From Spartobacteria bacterium (GTDB taxonomy: Bacteria; Verrucomicrobiota; Verrucomicrobiia; Chthoniobacterales; UBA10450), in assembly GCA_003445855.1 (NCBI GenBank), contig DMCG01000011.1:1-5087 (forward strand): 5,087 nucleotides of DNA, read 5' to 3'. Below the pieces are notes generated by a model that did no database searches, was not told the origin of the DNA, and worked only from the letters and a program-made list of their open reading frames with translations. This document shows, piece by piece, positions 1-4,391 of the stretch (positions are counted from its first letter, which is position 1; the number at the start of each line of letters is the position of its first letter). The translations under genes were made by a program, and so were the position numbers.

Positions 1-6
1 TTTTAT

Positions 7-201
7 CTACACTCCGCGCGATCTTTGCTCAATCTCCATCCATTGCACAACATCCAATATTCCTTTCGCCGCCTGCGCGCGGAAGGTGTCGAATCGCGAA
101 GCCGAAATGGGTCCTTGCTCGTAGATGAGCGTAAAGAGTAATTGACGATCAAGACGCGAATCAGTGGAATTCGGACGCGCGCGGGCGTGCGGTTGTTCCA
201 T
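7..201 (-). CDS. Small hypothetical protein, 64 aa
   Basis: A complete 64-residue ORF runs from an ATG at 201 to a TAG at 9-7. I do not recognise the family. The first 17 or so residues are polar and rich in Arg and Pro (MEQPHARARPNSTDSR). The rest is a plausible compact helical domain: RQLLFTLIYEQGPISASRF, then AQAAKGILDVVQWMEIE. The rhythm of hydrophobic residues with a short GPIS turn could suit a helix-turn-helix-like fold, but no diagnostic motif is visible. It diverges from the DUF72 gene across a 47-bp gap, so the two would have to share a very short promoter region. No Shine-Dalgarno sequence precedes the start. An in-frame extension upstream to 270 would run through the DUF72 gene start and is unlikely. 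That the ORF looks protein-like is my reading; its function is unknown. Confidence 0.45.
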   Translation of the reverse strand: MEQPHARARPNSTDSRLDRQLLFTLIYEQGPISASRFDTFRAQAAKGILDVVQWMEIEQRSRGV

Positions 202-216
202 TGCAAGAACGTTTAT

Positions 217-226
217 TAGATCGACA
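217..226 (+). repeat. Signature word copy 1 (TAGATCGACA)
   Basis: This copy lies in the 47-bp gap between the two divergent genes, 23 bp before the DUF72 ATG. It matches the 9-mer AGATCGACA exactly. The first base is T where most copies have A. The flank continues TCGG, as at copy 2514. Confidence 0.8.
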
Positions 227-248
227 TCGGACGAGGCATAACAAGTTG

Positions 249-968
249 ATGAACGTTTGGATCGGCACATCAGGTTTCCAATACCCGGAGTGGAAGGGAA
301 ACTTTTATCCGGAAGATTTGCCGGCCGCCAAGATGCTGCCGTTTTATGCGCAACGATTTTCCACCACGGAAATCAATTACACGTTTCATCGCATTCCCGC
401 GGCGAAGACCATCGATAATTGGTCGCAACAAACGCCGGCGCATTTCAAGTTCGCGCTCAAAGCGCCGCAGAAAATCACGCATTTTGCGAAGTTGCGCGAT
501 TGCGCCGACACACTCGACTATTTTTGCCAGATCGTTTCAGGACTTGGCGAAAGGCTCGGCCCGATTCTTTTCCAACTTCCGCCGAACTTCAAAAAAGACG
601 CTGCGATATTGAGTTCGTTTCTTCGCGAATTGCCGTCGAAGTTTCGTGGCGCGTTTGAGTTTCGTCACGAGTCATGGTTCGACGAGGAAATTTTTGAAAT
701 GCTGAAAGCACGCAACATCGCTCTCTGCATTGCCGACACCGACAAACTCGCTACACCGACCGTCGCGACTGCGGACTACGGTTATCTCCGACTCCGGCGC
801 GAGGATTACAACAAGATCGACATTGAACGCTGGGCGAACTTTGTTCGCGAGCAGCAAAATGCTTGGCGCGACGTTTTCGTCTATTTCAAGCACGAAGAAA
901 GCGGCATCGGGCCGAAGTTGGCAATTCAGATGATGGATTTGTTAAAGCAAGATCGACAATCACCGTAG
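249..968 (+). CDS. DUF72 family TIM-barrel protein
   Basis: This 239-residue protein is a full-length DUF72 (YecE-like) member. Family signatures in order are WIGTSGFQYPEWKGNFYP (residues 4-21), the FSTTEINYTFHRIP block (37-50), FALKAPQKITH (68-78), LGPILFQLPPNF (103-114), AFEFRHESW (135-143), ALCIADTD (158-165), YGYLRLR (177-183) and a C-terminal VYFKHEESGIGPKLA (211-225). The family adopts a TIM barrel. Its biochemical role is not settled, so none is assigned. The ATG at 249 is chosen because the family usually begins almost directly at the WIGTSG strand. A TTG at 201 would add 16 poorly conserved residues. A weak GAGG lies at 233-236, rather far upstream. The stop is 2 bp ahead of the yggS-like ATG, so the two genes are probably co-transcribed. 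Two copies of the AGATCGACA word lie inside the gene in different frames (813, reading KID; 949, reading QDR). Confidence 0.93.
   Translation: MNVWIGTSGFQYPEWKGNFYPEDLPAAKMLPFYAQRFSTTEINYTFHRIPAAKTIDNWSQQTPAHFKFALKAPQKITHFAKLRDCADTLDYFCQIVSGLGERLGPILFQLPPNFKKDAAILSSFLRELPSKFRGAFEFRHESWFDEEIFEMLKARNIALCIADTDKLATPTVATADYGYLRLRREDYNKIDIERWANFVREQQNAWRDVFVYFKHEESGIGPKLAIQMMDLLKQDRQSP
813..822 (+). repeat. Signature word copy 2 (AAGATCGACA)
   Basis: Perfect 10-mer inside the DUF72 gene, read as Lys-Ile-Asp. It is flanked by C before and TT after, so it fits the extended CAAGATCGACAW consensus. Confidence 0.85.
949..958 (+). repeat. Signature word copy 3 (AAGATCGACA)
   Basis: Perfect 10-mer at the very end of the DUF72 gene, read in another frame as Gln-Asp-Arg, 7 bp before the stop codon and 12 bp before the next start. 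The flanks are C before and AT after. Confidence 0.85.
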
Positions 969-970
969 GC

Positions 971-1675
971 ATGGCGATGACTTCGATCAGCGAAAATCTC
1001 GAACGCGTTCGCGAACAGATCGCGCAGGCCGCGGCTAAAAGCGGGCGGGATGTTTCCAATATCGAACTGGTTGCAATCTCGAAGACCCACGACGCCGAGA
1101 AGTTGCGCGCGGCTTATGAAGCTGGCCAAACGTTGTTTGGCGAAAGTCGCGTCCAGGAAGCGCGAGTAAAGATTCCGGAGTTACCCTCGGCGATTCGCTG
1201 GCATTTCGTCGGACATCTCCAGAAAAACAAGATCCGGCAGGCGCTGCCGCTGTTCGAATTGATTCACAGCGTCGACTCCCTCGCCCTCGCGCAAGACATA
1301 AATCGCATTGCCGAAGAAGAAGGTTTGCATCCGCGCGTACTTCTCGAAGTGAACGCGGCGGGCGAGGGGAGTAAATTTGGGTTCAAACCGGAAGCATTGC
1401 GCGCAGAAATGGAGGCGCTCCTCGCTTTGTCGCGATTGTCGATCTTGGGTCTGATGACGATCCCGCCGCTCGCGCCAGAGGCGGAGGCGTCGCGGAGGTT
1501 TTTTGTGCGGTTGCGCGAGCTGCGTGACCGGCTGCAAACAGAGTTTCATGTCGATCTTGCACAGCTCTCGATGGGGATGACGCACGATTTCCCCGTCGCG
1601 ATCGAGGAAGGTGCAACGCTGGTGCGCGTCGGCACGGCCATCTTTGGTGAACGATCAAAGCCCCGAAAAGATTAG
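971..1675 (+). CDS. yggS: YggS/PROSC family PLP homeostasis protein
   Basis: This 234-residue protein belongs to the alanine-racemase-N-like YggS/YlmE/PROSC family. These are cytoplasmic proteins that bind pyridoxal 5'-phosphate through a lysine Schiff base and buffer free PLP; they are not known to act as racemases. Visible signatures are ELVAISKTH with the probable PLP lysine at residue 38, FGESRVQEA (56-64), WHFVGHLQKNK (77-87), IHSVDS (98-103), VLLEVNAAGEGSKFGF (123-138), GLMTIPP (160-166), and the terminal phosphate-binding block SMGMTHDF...GATLVRVGTAIFG (200-226). Length is normal for the family. The ATG at 971 is 2 bp after the DUF72 stop. The ATG at 977 is an alternative and has an AGG at 967-969 with 7-nt spacing, so the true start could be two codons later. 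Tight spacing suggests translational coupling with DUF72. Confidence 0.94.
   Translation: MAMTSISENLERVREQIAQAAAKSGRDVSNIELVAISKTHDAEKLRAAYEAGQTLFGESRVQEARVKIPELPSAIRWHFVGHLQKNKIRQALPLFELIHSVDSLALAQDINRIAEEEGLHPRVLLEVNAAGEGSKFGFKPEALRAEMEALLALSRLSILGLMTIPPLAPEAEASRRFFVRLRELRDRLQTEFHVDLAQLSMGMTHDFPVAIEEGATLVRVGTAIFGERSKPRKD
1437..1446 (-). repeat. Signature word copy 4, reverse (TGTCGATCTT)
   Basis: Perfect reverse-oriented 10-mer inside the yggS-like gene, encoding part of Leu-Ser-Ile-Leu. It is preceded by T and followed by GGG. Confidence 0.85.
1549..1558 (-). repeat. Signature word copy 5, reverse (TGTCGATCTT)
   Basis: Perfect reverse-oriented 10-mer inside the yggS-like gene, in a different frame from copy 4 (His-Val-Asp-Leu). 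It is preceded by A and followed by GC. Confidence 0.85.
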
Positions 1676-1687
1676 ATCACTTCGCTG

Positions 1688-1730
1688 CCATGCTATACGT
1701 GAGTCACGTATAGCATGGTTTTGCGATTTT
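1688..1730 (+). terminator. Perfect palindrome with T-rich tail after yggS
   Basis: Positions 1688-1702 and 1704-1718 are perfect 15-bp reverse complements around a single G at 1703. The stem begins CCATGCTATACGTGA. TTTT follows directly, then GCGATTTT. It lies 12 bp after the yggS stop, where a factor-independent terminator would be expected. In RNA the loop would open to 3-5 nt. The stem is less GC-rich than a classical terminator, and symmetry this perfect would also suit a dimeric regulator site, so the role is inferred. Confidence 0.6.
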
Positions 1731-1788
1731 CCGGTTAGGAGTTTGAAATCGGGCTGCTCGTCGTTCCAGCGGTTCGAATGTTGCTCTT

Positions 1789-1815
1789 TAGATCGACATT
1801 CTGGTAAGATCGACA
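1789..1815 (+). repeat. Signature word copies 6 and 7, tandem pair
   Basis: TAGATCGACA at 1789-1798 and AAGATCGACA at 1806-1815 lie in the same orientation, offset by 17 bp, in non-coding DNA. The second copy ends 4 bp before the ATG of the DUF971 gene, where a ribosome binding site would normally lie. Confidence 0.85.
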
Positions 1816-1819
1816 ACCC

Positions 1820-2143
1820 ATGCGCCTGGAGCCGACCAACATTCAACAGATCGGAAATGAATTTGCCATTCAATGGAATGACGGCACCGAGTCGTATTTC
1901 GATTTGCAATTTCTGCGGCGCGCATGTCCGTGCGCCGCGTGTGGCGGCGAGCCGGATGTTCTTGGAAATATCATGCGACCAAACGTGAGTTATTCCGAAA
2001 ACAGTTTTGAGCTCGCCAGCTTCGAAATTGTCGGCGGTTACGCTGTGCAACCGCGCTGGCGCGATGGACATGGTACCGGCATTTACAGTTTTCAATATCT
2101 GCGGCGGCTCGCTGAAGCGCACATTTCAAATCCATCCGCATGA
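1820..2143 (+). CDS. DUF971 (GBBH-like N-terminal domain) protein
   Basis: This 107-residue stand-alone DUF971 protein corresponds to the small zinc-binding N-terminal domain of gamma-butyrobetaine hydroxylase-like proteins. The family signature is clear: FLRRACPCAACGG, with Cys36, Cys38 and Cys41, then IVGGYAVQPRWRDGHGTGIYSFQYLRRL with His84. Three Cys in CxCxxC spacing plus a His about 43 residues later match the zinc site known from the larger enzymes. No oxygenase domain is present. Bacterial stand-alone members are often linked to iron-sulfur or Mrp-type proteins, but no such partner is visible here, so function stays open. The ATG at 1820 is placed by family length. No clear Shine-Dalgarno site precedes it; a copy of the AAGATCGACA word occupies that position. 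The stop overlaps the next start as ATGA. Confidence 0.92.
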   Translation: MRLEPTNIQQIGNEFAIQWNDGTESYFDLQFLRRACPCAACGGEPDVLGNIMRPNVSYSENSFELASFEIVGGYAVQPRWRDGHGTGIYSFQYLRRLAEAHISNPSA

Positions 2144-2304
2144 CTGCTGCAACGAAGATCGTAATTATTGTTTTCTGCATTTCTTTATGTGGGGGAGGAA
2201 TAATTTTTAATTCCAAGGAACGGACGAAAAACAGCGACCCGAAGACGCAGATCGAGCCGGTGATGAATCGCCAACTGCATCACCGCATTTGGCTGCGTGC
2301 TTAA
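2140..2304 (+). CDS. Small membrane-anchored hypothetical protein, 54 aa
   Basis: The ATG overlaps the DUF971 stop in an ATGA arrangement, a common sign of translational coupling, and the frame stays open for 54 codons to TAA at 2302-2304. The protein has a short basic start (MTAATK), a hydrophobic stretch IVIIVFCISLCGGGIIF (residues 7-23) and a polar, charged tail ending HHRIWLRA. This suggests one N-terminal transmembrane anchor with the remainder on one face of the membrane. Cys17 follows Ser-Leu, which is a poor lipobox, so a lipoprotein is unlikely. I recognise no family. The case rests on the coupling overlap and the coherent membrane topology; with so short an ORF, chance remains possible. 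Confidence 0.5.
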   Translation: MTAATKIVIIVFCISLCGGGIIFNSKERTKNSDPKTQIEPVMNRQLHHRIWLRA

Positions 2305-2311
2305 CGAACGG

Positions 2312-2390
2312 CCTGCCAAGCCGTAGTCTTGGCGCGCGCACAAGACGTTATAAAACAGCCCGCCTACGTTTTACTCCGGCGTGGCAGCCT
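2312..2390 (-). repeat. 3'-end repeat family, copy A (after manA)
   Basis: This copy shares the 19-bp word TGCCAAGCCGTAGTCTTGG (2314-2332) exactly with copy B at 4281-4299, followed in both by a similarly spaced block: CCCGCC, then a CGTTT-type stretch, CTCCGGCG and finally GCCTT. Read on the minus strand, it starts at the manA stop codon and runs away from the gene. GCCAAG and CTTGGC at its far end form a 6-bp hairpin. Confidence 0.75.
2352..2385 (-). terminator. Probable manA terminator within repeat copy A
   Basis: On the minus strand, GGC plus GGCG (2378-2385, one bulged base) pairs with CGCC plus GCC (2358-2364) around a 13-nt loop. A T-run follows (AAAA at 2352-2355 on the plus strand). 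The stem begins 5 bp beyond the manA stop codon, as expected for an intrinsic terminator. The hairpin is modest in strength. Confidence 0.5.
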
Positions 2391-3383
2391 TCACTTTACG
2401 CTGGCGCCAGCGAAGGTTGGAATTGTCACACGCAGCAACGACGTTCCACTTTCGCCGGGACGTAATTGTCGATCTTGCAGCGATGCCGGCACGAGAAAAA
2501 ATTCTCCCCGCGCAAGATCGACATCGGCGCATCGGAGCGAGCCGCTCAGGCAGAAAATAATGGCGAACTGTCCAGGTGGAGCGACTTCGCGTGGCTTATC
2601 AAGTTTCCATTTTTGGATTTCAAACAATTTGTGCCTAATCAGTAGTTCGCCTTTTGGTTGCACGAGCTGCGGTTTGCAATCGTTAAGGTCGATGCACCGC
2701 AACGCTGGATCGACGTGCAGCTCTCGAGCCTTGCCATGTTCATCGACACGATTCCAGTCAAACACACGATAAGTCGTGTCGCTATTTTGCTGGATTTCGA
2801 TGAGGAGATTGCCGGCGCCGACTGCGTGAAAGCGTCCAGCAGGAAGAAACATTCCATCGCCGGCTTTGACTCGAATGGTATGAACGTGCTCGGCGGCGGT
2901 GCCATCGCGAACTGCTTCTTCGAATCGAGCGCTCGTCAGCTCGTTCCGCAATCCGGCAAATATTTCGGCGTCAGGATCCGCGGCGGCGACGTACCAGAAC
3001 TCGGTCTTCGGTTCGCCGCCTAATTTTGCTGCGATCTTTTCTGGCGGATGAACCTGGAGCGAAAGTTTTTCCTGCGCGTCGAGAAGTTTGACGAGCAAAG
3101 GGAATCGTTCGCTGTCCGGCACGTCGCCGAAGATCGACTCCGAAATACTTCGCGAGCCCCGATTGTTTCGGGGTTGTCGATCTTGGGTCCAAAGTTCGTG
3201 CAGAGTTTTGCCTTTGAGCGGTCCGTTCGCGATGACGCTTTGGGCTTCGGGCCGATCGACGATCTCCCACGATTCGCCGATGCGTGTATGCCGCGGCAAT
3301 TTTTTCCTGAACTCGGATTCAAGTCGGCGCCCGCCCCACATTCGCTCCACGAAAATCGGTTCGAAGGTGAGGGGAGCTGTCAT
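2391..3383 (-). CDS. manA: Type I mannose-6-phosphate isomerase
   Basis: This 330-residue cupin enzyme interconverts mannose 6-phosphate and fructose 6-phosphate in the cytoplasm, linking glycolysis with mannose use and GDP-mannose supply. The start LTFEPIFVERMWGGRRLE is the family N-terminus. Zinc ligands expected for the family are visible: Gln110 and His112 in LSLQVHPPE, Glu128 in KTEFWY, and His186 in FLPAGRFHAVG. NSDTTYRVFDWNR (200-212) holds the conserved active-site arginine (Arg206). The length is slightly above the Bacillus-type short form. One difference is an extra block of about 14 residues at 70-83 (QPRNNRGSRSISES) between LHELWTQDR and IFGD, where relatives I recall pass directly from ELW..R to a LFG motif. 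The insert coincides with an inverted pair of the signature word. No Shine-Dalgarno site is seen; a heptad repeat abuts the ATG. Confidence 0.95.
   Translation of the reverse strand: MTAPLTFEPIFVERMWGGRRLESEFRKKLPRHTRIGESWEIVDRPEAQSVIANGPLKGKTLHELWTQDRQPRNNRGSRSISESIFGDVPDSERFPLLVKLLDAQEKLSLQVHPPEKIAAKLGGEPKTEFWYVAAADPDAEIFAGLRNELTSARFEEAVRDGTAAEHVHTIRVKAGDGMFLPAGRFHAVGAGNLLIEIQQNSDTTYRVFDWNRVDEHGKARELHVDPALRCIDLNDCKPQLVQPKGELLIRHKLFEIQKWKLDKPREVAPPGQFAIIFCLSGSLRCADVDLARGEFFLVPASLQDRQLRPGESGTSLLRVTIPTFAGASVK
2467..2523. repeat. Signature word copies 8 and 9, inverted pair
   Basis: TGTCGATCTTGC at 2467-2478 and GCAAGATCGACA at 2512-2523 are perfect 12-bp reverse complements separated by 33 bp, inside the 3' part of manA. 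The encoded residues (VDLARGEFFLVPA...LQDRQ) look like normal cupin-domain sequence, so no insertion is suggested here. Confidence 0.85.
3130..3184. repeat. Palindromic insert in manA bounded by signature word (copy 10)
   Basis: AAGATCGAC (3130-3138) and GTCGATCTT (3176-3184) form a 9-bp inverted pair. Between them CCCCGA (3155-3160) and TCGGGG (3166-3171 region) form a hairpin, and CTCCGAAA with TTCGCGAG (3138-3153) form a second, imperfect one. The element covers the extra residues 70-83 of the isomerase. The right arm is a full word copy (TGTCGATCTT, 3175-3184); the left arm differs in its last base. Confidence 0.65.
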
Positions 3384-3385
3384 GG

Positions 3386-3413
3386 CAGATTGCAGATTGT
3401 AGATTGCAGATTG
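3386..3413. repeat. Heptad tandem array 1 (CAGATTG x4)
   Basis: Four 7-bp units run head to tail: CAGATTG, CAGATTG, TAGATTG, CAGATTG. The array begins 2 bp upstream of the manA ATG, so it occupies the normal place of the manA ribosome binding site. The 7-bp period is not a multiple of three, which argues against coding. Confidence 0.85.
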
Positions 3414-3432
3414 CTCAATGTAAAAGAGACTG

Positions 3433-3467
3433 AGGTCAGAAGTCAGAGATCAGACGTCAGATGTCAG
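3433..3467. repeat. Heptad tandem array 2 (ANRTCAG x5)
   Basis: Five degenerate 7-bp units occur in succession: AGGTCAG, AAGTCAG, AGATCAG, ACGTCAG, ATGTCAG. The TCAG part is constant and the second base varies in nearly every unit. The array is 19 bp from array 1 and has the same period but a different sequence. Confidence 0.8.
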
Positions 3468-3468
3468 C

Positions 3469-3511
3469 CAGCATGGCGGTTGGCAAGCGCTGCGCTTGCC
3501 CTACAATTTTT
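3469..3511. repeat. Short palindromic intergenic repeat (REP-like)
   Basis: GGCAAGCGC (3482-3490) and GCGCTTGCC (3492-3500) are perfect arms around one T, followed by CTACAATTTTT. It sits just after heptad array 2 in the manA-vanZ divergent gap. The form resembles dispersed REP-type hairpins, but no second copy is in this window. As a terminator it would face plus-strand transcription, yet no gene precedes it on that strand. Confidence 0.6.
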
Positions 3512-3575
3512 CGCGTACCACTGTGATTTTGCCCACTTCTTCTTGGTTTCCTGGGTTCCAGATTCTTTATTAATT

Positions 3576-4052
3576 GTGCAACGATTCTTCAAATATTGGC
3601 TGCCGGTTTTGATCTGGCTCGGCTTAATCTTTATCGGTTCGACGGATCTGATGTCGGCCGAGCACACGTCGCGCTTTCTTGTTCCATTTCTGCGATGGCT
3701 CGATCCGCGCATCTCGCTGGCCGCGATCGACGCCATTCAATTGATCATCCGAAAACTTGGCCACGTGGTCGAGTATGCAATTCTGGCTGCGTTGCTCTGG
3801 CGTGCCGTGCGCGGCGGCACGAATTTATGCGCGAAGATGTCGATCTTGTTCATGGCGGTCTGGTTTGCCTGCGCAATCTTTGCGGCCAGCGACGAGTTTC
3901 ATCAATCGTTTGTGCCGTCGCGCACGGCTGCGCCGTGGGATGTGATGATTGACAGCGGGGGCGCGATTTTCGGGCTGTTGATTAGCCGGAGCTTTACCCG
4001 CCGCAAGCCAGGCGAAGTCTCAAAAATGTCGTCGAGCAAATTCACGGCCTGA
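3576..4052 (+). CDS. VanZ-like family membrane protein
   Basis: This 158-residue integral membrane protein has four predicted transmembrane segments (about residues 7-22, 63-78, 87-104 and 122-137). VanZ family hallmarks are present: RKLGHVVEYAILAALL (59-74, with His63 and Glu66), AASDEFHQSFVPSR (103-116, with Asp106, Glu107 and Gln110) and WDVMIDSGGAIFGLL (121-135, with Asp126). VanZ itself confers low-level teicoplanin resistance in enterococci, but most relatives are chromosomal with no known resistance role. The chosen GTG at 3576 gives MQRFFKYWLPVLIW, a typical basic start before the first helix. A TTG at 3543 is an alternative. The frame is open back to 3048, but that extension crosses the heptad arrays and manA and is not protein-like. 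The 3' end overlaps the convergent GIY-YIG gene by 33 bp. Confidence 0.88.
   Translation: MQRFFKYWLPVLIWLGLIFIGSTDLMSAEHTSRFLVPFLRWLDPRISLAAIDAIQLIIRKLGHVVEYAILAALLWRAVRGGTNLCAKMSILFMAVWFACAIFAASDEFHQSFVPSRTAAPWDVMIDSGGAIFGLLISRSFTRRKPGEVSKMSSSKFTA
3838..3847 (-). repeat. Signature word copy 11, reverse (TGTCGATCTT)
   Basis: Perfect reverse 10-mer inside the vanZ-like gene, coding for part of Met-Ser-Ile-Leu at the start of the third membrane segment. It is preceded by A and followed by G. Confidence 0.85.
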
Positions 4053-4268
4053 GCCGCTTTTCAAATAGCGTTCGAAAGCTTTCGCTTTGGACTCAGATCG
4101 AAATGCGACCGATGTCTCGATGCTCCACGGTCGATACTTCCTCGTGTGGATGCAGGCGCCTTGATTATGCTCTTTTAGGCGAACGGTGAGATCTCTGGTT
4201 ATTCCCGTATAATGAATGGTTTCATCACCGTCGCTGACGAGGATGTAAACATAGAAGAAGTTTCTCAT
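4020..4268 (-). CDS. Small GIY-YIG nuclease superfamily protein
   Basis: This 82-residue protein is a stand-alone GIY-YIG domain of the YhbQ/UPF0213 kind. The two signature strands are FYVYIL (5-10, the GIY strand) and HYTGIT (19-24, a YTG variant of YIG). They are followed by the expected Arg30 in DLTVRLKEHNQG and a probable metal-binding Glu66 in KAFERYLKSGSGR. The domain is shared with UvrC and homing nucleases and typically cuts DNA. For free-standing bacterial members the target is mostly unknown. The ATG at 4268 is chosen because the in-frame sequence upstream to 4442 crosses repeat copy B and tRNA-Ile. No ribosome binding site is visible: the 12 bp upstream are a G/C run (CCCCCCAAG on the coding strand) and then the repeat. 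It overlaps the vanZ-like gene tail to tail. Confidence 0.88.
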   Translation of the reverse strand: MRNFFYVYILVSDGDETIHYTGITRDLTVRLKEHNQGACIHTRKYRPWSIETSVAFRSESKAKAFERYLKSGSGREFARRHF

Positions 4269-4276
4269 CTTGGGGG

Positions 4277-4390
4277 GGCTTGCCAAGCCGTAGTCTTGGA
4301 GCGCCTTGAGACAATTGCTATCAAAAGCCCGCCTTCGTTTCCACTCCGGCGGGGCACCAGCCTTCGCTGTCGCTCCGCTCCAAGCGGAGG
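4277..4390 (-). repeat. 3'-end repeat family, copy B (after tRNA-Ile)
   Basis: This second copy of the family contains TGCCAAGCCGTAGTCTTGG (4281-4299) and the CCCGCC...CTCCGGCG block in the same order as copy A. It fills nearly the whole space between the tRNA-Ile 3' end and the GIY-YIG start. An outer inverted pair, CACCAGCCT (4355-4363) and AGGCTGGTG (4388-4396), has its right arm starting at C72 of the tRNA and including the encoded CCA. An inner pair, TCCGCT and AGCGGA (4374-4388), forms a hairpin. Confidence 0.75.
4323..4353 (-). terminator. Probable tRNA-Ile terminator within repeat copy B
   Basis: Read on the minus strand, CCCGCC (4353-4348) pairs with GGCGGG (4333-4328) around a 14-nt loop. 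C and then TTTT (4326-4323) follow. This is a GC-rich stem with a U-tract about 40 bp after the tRNA. It would also lie upstream of the GIY-YIG start, so read-through would be needed for that gene to share the tRNA promoter. Confidence 0.55.
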
Positions 4391-4391
4391 C

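Noticed and set aside
201..248. TTG start adding 16 residues to the DUF72 protein
   Set aside because: The family starts near the WIGTSG strand, and the added residues are polar and uncharacteristic.
1781..1810. Promoter TTGCTC-18-TAAGAT before DUF971
   Set aside because: The -35 matches only three of six bases, and the -10 lies within a signature word copy. It is too weak to annotate.
2140..2304. Lipoprotein reading of the 54-residue ORF
   Set aside because: Residues before Cys17 (Ile-Ser-Leu) do not fit a lipobox, which needs a small residue directly before the Cys.
2329..2772. Plus-strand 147-residue ORF
   Set aside because: It is antisense to the well-supported manA gene and rich in Ser, Arg and Cys as expected of a shadow frame.
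3386..3467. CRISPR-like array
   Set aside because: The units are 7 bp with no spacers, and no cas gene is present. These are plain short tandem repeats.
3048..3575. Long in-frame N-terminal extension of the VanZ-like ORF
   Set aside because: It runs antisense to manA and across both heptad arrays and a hairpin repeat. The VanZ family begins with the first membrane helix, so a start at 3576 is adequate.
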